Position numbers and translations under genes: made by a program. This document shows, piece by piece, positions 50,902 to 58,089 of a stretch of DNA of 64,000 bases. How positions within the stretch are numbered: position 1 is the first letter of the stretch; every line of letters begins with the position of its first letter. The notes below the pieces were generated by a model that had not been told where the DNA came from, searched no databases, and saw only the letters and a program-made list of their open reading frames with translations. Source of the stretch: CAVTBX01 sp963733135 (lineage in GTDB: Bacteria; Actinomycetota; Thermoleophilia; Gaiellales; Gaiellaceae); NCBI GenBank assembly GCA_963733135.1, contig CAVTBX010000007.1, positions 124,001-188,000 of the forward strand, given 5' to 3'.

Positions 50902-51153
50902 TTAGGCAGCGATCTGCTCGAGTGCGCCCTGGCGCTCGAGGTGCCAGAGCTCCGAGTACCCGCCGATCGGCCGGCCGTCGATGACGATCTGCGGCACCGT
51001 CCAGCCTCCCGTCTTCTCCTGAAGACGAGCGCGGAAGTCAGGCTGGCCGTCGAGCAAGATCTCCTCGTAGTCCAGGCCCTTTGCGTCGAGGAGCGCCTTA
51101 GCGCGGACACAGAACCCGCACCACGCAGTCGTGTACATCTGGATCTTCGGCAT
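50902..51153 (-). CDS. grxC: glutaredoxin (GrxC type)
   Basis: 83 residues, beginning MPKIQMYTTAWCGFCVRAKALL. The redox site is Cys-Gly-Phe-Cys rather than the common Cys-Pro-Tyr-Cys. TVPQIVIDGRPIGGYSEL provides the cis-Pro and glutathione-binding segments. The ATG at 51153 is chosen because the longer reading covers the recO promoter region and has no thioredoxin-fold character. Divergent from recO. Confidence 0.92.
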   Translation of the reverse strand: MPKIQMYTTAWCGFCVRAKALLDAKGLDYEEILLDGQPDFRARLQEKTGGWTVPQIVIDGRPIGGYSELWHLERQGALEQIAA

Positions 51154-51200
51154 GCCGGTTAAGTACCCAGCCGTAAACTCGTGACGGCAGAGGCGCGCTC

Positions 51201-51206
51201 TAGACT
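51201..51206 (+). promoter_or_regulatory. -10 box of leaderless recO promoter
   Basis: TAGACT followed by 7 nt and the GTG at 51214. Confidence 0.58.
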
Positions 51207-51213
51207 GGCCGGC

Positions 51214-51963
51214 GTGGCGCGTTCCTGGAAGACGGAGGCCGTCGTCCTGCGCTCGATTCGCTTCGGCGAGGCCGATCGAGTGCTGCACCTCTTCACGCTC
51301 GAGCGCGGTCGAATCGGCGCCATCGCCAAGGGCGCCCGTAAGACGACATCGCGCTTCGGAGGCCGCCTCGAGCCTCTCTCGCATGCCGAGCTGGTCTTAC
51401 ACGAGGGGCGGGGAGAGCTGCACACGGTCACGGGGGTCGACCTCATCCGATCTCATGATGCGAGCCGAGCCGATGGCTTCCGCCTTGCCGTGGGCCACAT
51501 CGGGCTCGAAGCGGTGTTACGGCTGTTCCTCGAGCACGACTCGAGCCCGCGCGCGTTTCACGCGTTGGCGCGCTTCCTGGACGTTCTCGACGAGTCCACG
51601 CCTGCCGACCTGCCCGCCGTCCCGGCGCTCGATCCACTCGTTCTCTCGTTCCAGCTCAAGCTCCTCTGGCTGGCCGGATACCTTCCACACCTGGCCGGCT
51701 GCGCAGCGTGTGGTGAGGATGGCCCGCTCGTCGGCTTCTCGCCGCAGGCGGGTGGAGCCGTCTGCAGTTCGTGTGAGGCGGGCGCCGTTCCCCTATCAGC
51801 CGAGGGGTTCGAGGGGATTCGCGGCCTGCTCGAGCGTCCGCTCGCGGACGCGTCCGACGCAGGTCTGACCGCTCGAGGTCGTCGGGAAACGCTCCGTGTG
51901 ATCGAGTCTTCGTACGAGTTCCACGGCGGCTTTCGGCTCCGGACGCTCGCCGGGCGCGCCTAG
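51214..51963 (+). CDS. recO: DNA repair protein RecO
   Basis: 249 residues: N-terminal OB fold (SWKTEAVVLRSIRFGEADRVLHLFT), helical middle, and a zinc-binding insert with CAACGEDG and CSSCEAG. Loads RecA with RecR in recombination. GTG at 51214 is favoured by the -10 box over the upstream GTG at 51181. It begins the recO-glyQ-glyS-ppsR order familiar from Bacillus. Confidence 0.93.
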   Translation: MARSWKTEAVVLRSIRFGEADRVLHLFTLERGRIGAIAKGARKTTSRFGGRLEPLSHAELVLHEGRGELHTVTGVDLIRSHDASRADGFRLAVGHIGLEAVLRLFLEHDSSPRAFHALARFLDVLDESTPADLPAVPALDPLVLSFQLKLLWLAGYLPHLAGCAACGEDGPLVGFSPQAGGAVCSSCEAGAVPLSAEGFEGIRGLLERPLADASDAGLTARGRRETLRVIESSYEFHGGFRLRTLAGRA

Positions 51964-51966
51964 GAT
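51961..51966 (+). promoter_or_regulatory. -10 box made partly of the recO stop codon
   Basis: TAGGAT, whose TAG is the recO stop, followed by 6 nt and the GTG start of glyQ. Confidence 0.55.
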
Positions 51967-51972
51967 CGGCGC

Positions 51973-52854
51973 GTGTCGCCGCCGACCTACCAGGAGACGA
52001 TCATGGCCCTGGAGCGGTACTGGGCCGACCGGGGCTGCGTGATCGGGCAGCCGTACCACACGGAGCTCGGCGCCGGCACGTTCAACCCGGCGACGTTCCT
52101 CCGCTGCCTCGGGCCCGAGCCATGGAAGACGGCCTACGTCGAGCCGGTCATCCGCCCGACGGATGGTCGCTACGGCGAGAACCCCTACCGATTCCAGCAC
52201 TACTTCCAGTACCAGGTGATCCTGAAGCCGGCGCCCGAGGACGTGCTCGACCTCTACTTCGGGTCACTCGAGGCGCTGGGGATCGACACGAAGGCGCACG
52301 ACGTTCGGCTCGTCGAGGACGACTGGGAGGGGCCGACGCTCGGGGCCTGGGGCCTGGGCTGGGAGGTCTGGATCGACGGGATGGAGGTCACGCAATTCAC
52401 GTACTTCCAGCAGCTCGGCGGGCTCGAGCTCGACCTCGTTCCCGCTGAGATCACGTACGGGCTCGAGCGGCTCGCCATGTTCCTCCAGGGCAAGCGCTCG
52501 GCGTTCGAGCTGGAGTGGGCGCCCGGGGTGACGTGGGGGAACGTCTATCGCGAGAGCGAGCGTCAGTGGTCGGTCTACAACTTCGAGAAGGCGCCGGTCG
52601 AGGTACTTGCACGGCGATTCGAGGAGCACGAAACCGAGTGCCGATCGTTACTCGGGGATGGACTCGTGCTGCCCGCTTACGACCTGGTGCTGAAGTGCTC
52701 GCACGTCTTCAACCTGCTCGACGCCCGCGGCGCGCTCTCCGTGACCGAGCGCTCCGCGTACATCGCGCGGGTGCGAGGGCTCGCACGGCGCGTGGCGAAG
52801 AGCTATCTCGAGGGGCGCAACCCCCCCAGGAAGCTGGAGGCTGTGTCCACGTGA
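51973..52854 (+). CDS. glyQ: glycyl-tRNA synthetase alpha subunit
   Basis: 293-residue class II catalytic subunit of the alpha2-beta2 enzyme. Hallmarks: YWADRGCVIGQPYHTELGAGTFNPATFLRCLGPEPW and RPTDGRYGENPYRFQHY. Most actinobacteria use a single-chain GlyRS instead, so this two-subunit form is informative about lineage. R1 copy D separates it from glyS. Confidence 0.97.
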   Translation: MSPPTYQETIMALERYWADRGCVIGQPYHTELGAGTFNPATFLRCLGPEPWKTAYVEPVIRPTDGRYGENPYRFQHYFQYQVILKPAPEDVLDLYFGSLEALGIDTKAHDVRLVEDDWEGPTLGAWGLGWEVWIDGMEVTQFTYFQQLGGLELDLVPAEITYGLERLAMFLQGKRSAFELEWAPGVTWGNVYRESERQWSVYNFEKAPVEVLARRFEEHETECRSLLGDGLVLPAYDLVLKCSHVFNLLDARGALSVTERSAYIARVRGLARRVAKSYLEGRNPPRKLEAVST

Positions 52855-52879
52855 GCGCCGCACTGTTTCACGCGCGCGA

Positions 52880-52975
52880 TACTCGGGTCCCGACCCGCCC
52901 CCCTGCTCACGCGCGAGCGTATCGCGGAAAAGCGCACGCGTGTGACACGGATCGTGTCGAGGGTGTGCCAGACGA
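52880..52975 (+). repeat. R1 dispersed element, copy D (type 2)
   Basis: ACTCGGGTCCCGACCCGCC, C-run, GAGCGTATCGCGGAAAAGCGCACGCGTG, then GACACG-gat-CGTGTC and GAGGGTGTGCC. It fills the 136-nt gap between glyQ and glyS, exactly the gap length seen between accB and accC around copy B. GTA core 72 nt before the glyS start. Confidence 0.78.
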
Positions 52976-52990
52976 TCCACGGGCTCGCCG

Positions 52991-54949
52991 GTGAGCACGC
53001 TGCTCTTCGAGATCGGCTGCGAGGAGCTGCCGGCCGCCTTCTGCCGCTGGGCGGAGCGGGAGGTGCGCGAGCGTTGGGCGCCCACGTTCGGCGGGGGCTC
53101 GGCCCGCGCGCTCGTCGGGCCACGGCGGATCGCGCTCGTGGTCGACGACTTCGAGCTCGACGAGCGGGGCGGGGAGAAGCGTGGCCCGGCGGAAACGGTC
53201 GCGTTCAAGGACGAGAAGACGACCAAAGCAGCCGAGGGCTTCGCGCGCGGCCTCGGGCTCTCCGTCGACGAGCTCGAGGTTCGGGACGGGTACGTCTGGG
53301 GACGCGGTCGGTCGCCCGATCTTGGCGACCGCCTGTGGCAGGTAGTGTCGGGGCTCGGCGCGGGCAAGACGATGACCTGGATCCCCGGCCTCTCGAAGTC
53401 TGAGCAGATCCGGTTTCCCCGGCCCATACGGTGGCTGTGCGCCAAGCACGGCTCGGCCACGATCGAGGTCGGGCCGGCCGCCATTTCCTCCGGTGACCGG
53501 TCGACGGGCCACCGCTTCACGAGCGGCGCCCTCACGATCGCCGACGCCGGCGACTACGAGCGCGCGCTCGCAGACGCCGGCGTGATCGCCGACGCCGACG
53601 AGCGCCGCCGCCTCATCGTGAGAGGGCTCGACGCCCTCGGCGAGTGGCGCGACCCGGGCGGAGTCATGGATGAGGTCGTCTATCTCGTCGAGAACCCGGT
53701 CGTCCTCGAGGGGAGCTTCGACGAGCGGTTCCTCGAGCTTCCCGATCGCGTCGTCGAGACTGCGATGCAGTCGCACCAGCGCTACCTCCCCCTCGGGGGT
53801 ACTCGCTTCGCGTTCGTGGCCAACGGAGGTGACCCGGAGGTCGTCCGCGCCGGCAACGAGCGGGTGCTCGAGGGCCGCCTCGACGACGCCACCTTTTCGT
53901 GGGAGCGAGACCTCAGTCACGGCATCGAGGCGATGGCCGCCGAGCTCGGTCGCATCACCTTCCATGCCAAGGCCGGGTCGTACGCCGACAAGACCGCCCG
54001 GCTCGAGAGCCTATGCGACGAGCTCGGCGGCGGCGACGCGTCACGGGCCGCGGCTCGGCTGGGCAAGGCTGACCAGGCTGCAACGCTCGTCCACGAGTTT
54101 CCCGAGCTCCAGGGGATCGTCGGCGCCGAATACGCGCGGCTCGCCGGCCATCCCGAGGCCGTCGCGGCCGCTGTCGGCGAGCACTACCTCCCGACCCAGG
54201 CAGGCGGTGCGCTTCCGGAAACCGCTGCGGGCCGCGTGTTGAGTGCCGCGGACAAGATCGACAACCTGACCGTCGCCTTCGCGATCGGTGAGCGCCCGAG
54301 CGGGTCGCGCGATCCGTTCGGCCTCCGCCGGGCCGCGATCGGCCTCTGCCGTCTCGCGACCGAGGGAGAGCTCGAGATCCGTGTCGGTGAGCTCGTGGCG
54401 CGGGATCTGACGCTCTTGACCGCACAGGGCGCCGAAGTAGCCGACGACCCCGCGGACGTGCACGAATTCGTCCTCGAACGACTCGAGGGACTCCTCGACG
54501 TTCCGGTCGAGTTCGTGCGAGCGGCGCAGAAAGCGCCGCTGGTCGAGCTGGGCGCCGTGGGTCGCCTTGCCGTGGCGCTCGCGGAGGCGGCCGAATCCGA
54601 GGCGTTCGCCAACGCCTATACCGCCTACGATCGCGCCGGCAGCCTGGCCGGCAAGGCCAACGGCGCCGCACCCACGCTCGACCCCGAGCTAGCGGCCGAG
54701 CCGGCCGAACGGGAGCTCGTCAGAGCGCTCGCCGAGGCGGGCCCGCGAATCGAGGCACACGTAAGCGCGGGCAACTACACGGGCGCCGTGGACGCGGCCG
54801 GCGAGCTCGGGCCGCCGGTCGACCGCTTCTTCGACGAGGTGCTCGTCATGGCCGACGACGATCGGATCCGTGCTAACCGCTTGCGGCTCCTCCTCGACAT
54901 CCGCGACGCCGTCGGCGTGCTCGGCGATCTCTCCCAGATTCCTCGCTGA
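52991..54949 (+). CDS. glyS: glycyl-tRNA synthetase beta subunit
   Basis: 652 residues with the GlyS start LLFEIGCEELPAAF, the conserved GLSKSEQIRFPRPIRWL segment and a C-terminal anticodon-binding region with an HD-like domain (AADKIDNL). Supplies tRNA recognition for GlyQ. The GTG start lies 15 nt after the end of R1 copy D; no other start signal is visible. Confidence 0.96.
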   Translation: MSTLLFEIGCEELPAAFCRWAEREVRERWAPTFGGGSARALVGPRRIALVVDDFELDERGGEKRGPAETVAFKDEKTTKAAEGFARGLGLSVDELEVRDGYVWGRGRSPDLGDRLWQVVSGLGAGKTMTWIPGLSKSEQIRFPRPIRWLCAKHGSATIEVGPAAISSGDRSTGHRFTSGALTIADAGDYERALADAGVIADADERRRLIVRGLDALGEWRDPGGVMDEVVYLVENPVVLEGSFDERFLELPDRVVETAMQSHQRYLPLGGTRFAFVANGGDPEVVRAGNERVLEGRLDDATFSWERDLSHGIEAMAAELGRITFHAKAGSYADKTARLESLCDELGGGDASRAAARLGKADQAATLVHEFPELQGIVGAEYARLAGHPEAVAAAVGEHYLPTQAGGALPETAAGRVLSAADKIDNLTVAFAIGERPSGSRDPFGLRRAAIGLCRLATEGELEIRVGELVARDLTLLTAQGAEVADDPADVHEFVLERLEGLLDVPVEFVRAAQKAPLVELGAVGRLAVALAEAAESEAFANAYTAYDRAGSLAGKANGAAPTLDPELAAEPAERELVRALAEAGPRIEAHVSAGNYTGAVDAAGELGPPVDRFFDEVLVMADDDRIRANRLRLLLDIRDAVGVLGDLSQIPR

Positions 54950-54978
54950 AGCGGCTGCGCCCGCGGCCGACCCGCGTT

Positions 54979-54984
54979 TACCCT
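54979..54984 (+). promoter_or_regulatory. -10 box of ppsR operon
   Basis: TACCCT followed by 8 nt and the ATG at 54993; the next four genes overlap or are close, so one transcript to ppdK is likely. Confidence 0.4.
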
Positions 54985-54992
54985 GAGCCCCG

Positions 54993-55826
54993 ATGCCGGA
55001 CGTCGTTGAACTCCATGTCGTTTCCGACTCCACGGGTGAGACCGCGACGCGGGTCGTCCAGGCGGTGGAGCGGCAGTTTCCTGACCTCGAGGTCGAGGTC
55101 ATCCGGCACCCGCGCATCACGAGCGCGGATGACGTCCAGCTTGCCGCGTCCCGCATGCGCGGTCGCCGCGCGGTTGTCGTCTACACGCTCGTGGAGCCCG
55201 GCTACCGCGAGCTCATGCGGACGCTTTGCCGCCGGTACAAGCTCCACTACTGCGACCTGCTCGGTCATCCCCTCGATGCCGTAGCAAGGGTTTCGGGGCT
55301 GCCGGCTCGCATGGAGCCGGGGGCGCCGCCTCGCCTGGACGCGAGCTACTTCAAGCGGATGGCCGCCATCGAGTTCGCAGTGCGCTACGACGACGGCGTC
55401 GGGGCACACGGCTTGACAGACGCGGACATCGTGCTCGTGGGGGTCTCACGAAGCTCGAAGACGCCGCTCTCGATCTACCTCGGCTTCCTCGGCTACAAGG
55501 CCGCTAACGTGCCGGTCGTGCGCGGGATCGAACCACCGAAGGAGCTCTGGGACGTCGACCCCGCGCGGGTCGTCGGCCTGACCATCGACGCGGAGACGCT
55601 CGCCGAGATCCGCACCGAGCGTGTTCGCAACATGCGCGGGCGACGTGCGAGTTACGCGGCCCTCGTCGAGATCTACGAGGAACTCGAATACGCCGAGACG
55701 ATCCACCGCCGGCTCGGCTGCCCCGTCATCGAGGTCTCGAACCTCGCGATCGAGGAGACCGCCCACCGAATCGTCAGGCTCGTGCAAGAGCGCAGCGTGA
55801 GCGAAACGACGGCGGCCCAGGCGTGA
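54993..55826 (+). CDS. ppsR: PEP-utilising enzyme regulatory protein (PpsR/PDRP, DUF299)
   Basis: 277 residues. Starts VELHVVSDSTGETATRVVQA and has the P-loop GVSRSSKTPLSIYLGFLGYKAANVP near 148-170. Bifunctional kinase/phosphorylase that inactivates and reactivates pyruvate phosphate dikinase by modifying a Thr next to its catalytic His. The target, with Thr450 and His452, is encoded at 58090 in the same run. Confidence 0.96.
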   Translation: MPDVVELHVVSDSTGETATRVVQAVERQFPDLEVEVIRHPRITSADDVQLAASRMRGRRAVVVYTLVEPGYRELMRTLCRRYKLHYCDLLGHPLDAVARVSGLPARMEPGAPPRLDASYFKRMAAIEFAVRYDDGVGAHGLTDADIVLVGVSRSSKTPLSIYLGFLGYKAANVPVVRGIEPPKELWDVDPARVVGLTIDAETLAEIRTERVRNMRGRRASYAALVEIYEELEYAETIHRRLGCPVIEVSNLAIEETAHRIVRLVQERSVSETTAAQA

Positions 55827-55990
55827 GCTCGCTGGCCCCGTCGCGGAGCAAGGAGCCGATCTCCTGGTATTGGTGGCCGTACTGGATGACGTTGCTCACC
55901 ACCGCCCTTGTCGTTTTCTACGTCGTGCTGACTCCGATCTGGATGGGCATCCGTTTCCTTGCGTGGCTCTCGGAGCGAGGGCGCTCGTGA
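55823..55990 (+). CDS. 55-residue membrane protein
   Basis: VSSLAPSRSKEPISWYWWPY leads into a hydrophobic helix (about 21-47) ending LSERGRS. The GTG overlaps the ppsR stop and its own stop overlaps the next GTG, both as GTGA, which strongly supports translation. Trp/Tyr-rich interfacial residues suggest a single membrane span. Unknown function. Confidence 0.7.
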   Translation: MSSLAPSRSKEPISWYWWPYWMTLLTTALVVFYVVLTPIWMGIRFLAWLSERGRS

Positions 55991-56832
55991 AGCTGGTCGC
56001 GGCGATAGCGGCCGCGCTGGCCCTGCCCGCGGCCGCGACCGCGGCCGTGTCCGATCGCTTCGTCCCTTCCGTCGGAGCGAGGACCGCGACGATCTGGGCC
56101 GTAGGCGACGGCGCCGACGGGCGACCGGCCGCGGTCGAGTTCGGCCGATTCATCGCACGCCACCGCCCGACGAGGTTCCTGTACCTCGGTGACGTCTACG
56201 AAAGGGGGACGGCGGCGGAGTTCGCGACTAATTACCACGGGGCGTACGGGCGCATGACGGACGTGACGGCGCCGACTCCGGGGAATCACGAGTGGGGAAA
56301 CCGGCGCGAAGGCTACTGGCCCTACTGGCGCGCGCAGAAGCGGGTTAGCCGCGTACCCGACTACTACACGTTTCGGGTTGCCGGCTGGCAAATCCTGAGC
56401 CTGAACTCGGAAACCGAGCACGGGTACGGGTCGCCGCAGCTTCGCTGGCTCGCCGGCAGGCTCGAAAGGCGCGGGACCTGTCGCATCGCGTTTGCCCACA
56501 AGCCGCGCTGGACTGCCGGAAACCGGCAAGAGACCGACGACATGCTGCCGATCTGGCAACGCCTCCAAGGCCATGCGCGCCTGTACATCTCCGGCCATGA
56601 CCACAACTCGCAGCGGTTCCGCCCGGACCGCGGGCTCATCCAGATCGTGGCCGGAGCCGGCGGCCACGGGCTCTACGGCGTCGACGAAAGCTACCCGCGC
56701 CTCGTGTGGTCGAACGACGACGACGTGGCGGCGCTTCGCCTGCGGCTGCGGCCGGGTCACGCCCGCATCGCGTTCATCGCGAACGACGGCGATGTGTTGC
56801 ACCGGGGTCGCGTGGGCTGCTCGCGTCGGTGA
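55987..56832 (+). CDS. secreted metallophosphoesterase (purple-acid-phosphatase-like)
   Basis: 281 residues with a signal peptide (about 1-20, cleavage after Ala-rich ATAA). Dimetal motifs in order: AVGDGAD (Asp41), YLGDVYERG (Asp69), GNHEW (Asn100/His101), AFAHKPRW and SGHDHNSQR. Acts outside the cytoplasm on phosphate esters of unknown nature. GTG start overlaps the 55-residue gene; it overlaps the amidohydrolase by 4 nt. Confidence 0.88.
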   Translation: MKLVAAIAAALALPAAATAAVSDRFVPSVGARTATIWAVGDGADGRPAAVEFGRFIARHRPTRFLYLGDVYERGTAAEFATNYHGAYGRMTDVTAPTPGNHEWGNRREGYWPYWRAQKRVSRVPDYYTFRVAGWQILSLNSETEHGYGSPQLRWLAGRLERRGTCRIAFAHKPRWTAGNRQETDDMLPIWQRLQGHARLYISGHDHNSQRFRPDRGLIQIVAGAGGHGLYGVDESYPRLVWSNDDDVAALRLRLRPGHARIAFIANDGDVLHRGRVGCSRR

Positions 56833-58058
56833 CGGACTCCGACGGGAGCGCGTCGCCGCTCATCCTCTGGAACGTCCGCGTGCTCGACGCCAAGGGCGCG
56901 CGCGAGGGCCCGGCCGCCGTCAGGGTCGAGGACGGGCGGATCGCCGCCGTCGACGATGCACAGGGAGATCCTCCGGAAGACGCGCTCGACCTCGACGGCT
57001 TGACGCTCCTGCCCGGCCTCGTCGACGCGCACGTCCACGTCTCGAGCGACGTGGCCCGGAGTCCAGGATTCGGCCCGCCGCCTCCGCTCGGCGGTGAGTT
57101 GCCGCGTGCTCGCGAGCTCGGGTGGTTCATCCTCGCGAAGTCGGCGTGCGCGTTTCTCGACGCAGGGATCACGACCGTTCGGGACGTCGGAAGCTACGAC
57201 GACGAGGGCATCGTGCTCCGCGAGGCGATCCGGCTCGGGATCGTCCCAGGCCCGCGAATCCTCGCCTGCGGGCGGATCATCTCGGCAACCTCTCCGGGCG
57301 GCCGCATCTTCGGGACGATGTACCACGAGGCCGACGGCCCCTGGGAGGCGCGGCGCGCCGTTCGCGTGCAGGCGCGCCGGGGCGCGGACTTCGTGAAGCT
57401 CATGGCAACCGGTGCGCGGTCTGTGCTCGCCGAGGATCCCGAGCCAGCCCAGCTCACGCGAGAGGAGATCGCGGCGATCGTCGACGAGGCGCACAGGCTC
57501 GGCCTTCGGGTCGCCGCGCACGCCGAAGGGCTCGAGGGTGCGCGGCTCGCGATCGAGGAGGGCGTAGACACGATCGAGCACGGGCTCTCGCTGCACCGGG
57601 CGCCCGAGCTCCTCGAGCAGATGGCGGCGAAAGGCATCGTCCTCGTGCCGACGCTCTCGACCTTCCACGACCTCGCCGAGCGCTTCACGGACGACTATGC
57701 GCCGGCGCTCGTGGAGCAGGCGAAGCGGCAGCTCGAGGAGGCGTACACGACGCTCGGCGCGGCTCGCGCGGCAGGCGTCACGTTCGCGATGGGCTACGAC
57801 AGCGGGCCGCCCGGCGCGAACGCGACCGAGCTCGTCCGGATGGTGGACGGCGGGCTCTCTGCGCTCGAAGGGCTGACAGCGGCGACGCAGGGAGGCGCGA
57901 CTGCGCTTGGGCTGGACGGAGCGGGCGCGGTGGAGCCTGGCCACGCGGCCGACCTGGTGGCCGTCGAAGGGGATCCGCTCGCCGACGTGCGAGTCCTCAC
58001 GCGACCGGAGGCGATCCGGCTCGTCGTGCAGGCGGGCGAGATCGTCGCTCGGCGGTAG
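56829..58058 (+). CDS. amidohydrolase of the prolidase/imidazolonepropionase-like group
   Basis: 409 residues. LVDAHVHVSS gives the HxH metal site; DFVKLMATG the bridging (carboxylated) Lys; VAAHAEG and DTIEHGLS further His ligands; and FAMGYDSGPPGANA the catalytic Asp. Such enzymes cleave Xaa-Pro dipeptides or related amides. GTG start overlaps the upstream phosphoesterase. 31 nt separate it from ppdK. Confidence 0.88.
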   Translation: MTDSDGSASPLILWNVRVLDAKGAREGPAAVRVEDGRIAAVDDAQGDPPEDALDLDGLTLLPGLVDAHVHVSSDVARSPGFGPPPPLGGELPRARELGWFILAKSACAFLDAGITTVRDVGSYDDEGIVLREAIRLGIVPGPRILACGRIISATSPGGRIFGTMYHEADGPWEARRAVRVQARRGADFVKLMATGARSVLAEDPEPAQLTREEIAAIVDEAHRLGLRVAAHAEGLEGARLAIEEGVDTIEHGLSLHRAPELLEQMAAKGIVLVPTLSTFHDLAERFTDDYAPALVEQAKRQLEEAYTTLGAARAAGVTFAMGYDSGPPGANATELVRMVDGGLSALEGLTAATQGGATALGLDGAGAVEPGHAADLVAVEGDPLADVRVLTRPEAIRLVVQAGEIVARR

Positions 58059-58089
58059 AAACAGCCTGCATGTGGAAAGATCTCCGGCC

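Noticed and set aside
51860..51972. Glycine riboswitch or T-box before glyQ
   Set aside because: Only 9 nt separate recO and glyQ and the promoter is leaderless, leaving no room for a leader RNA.
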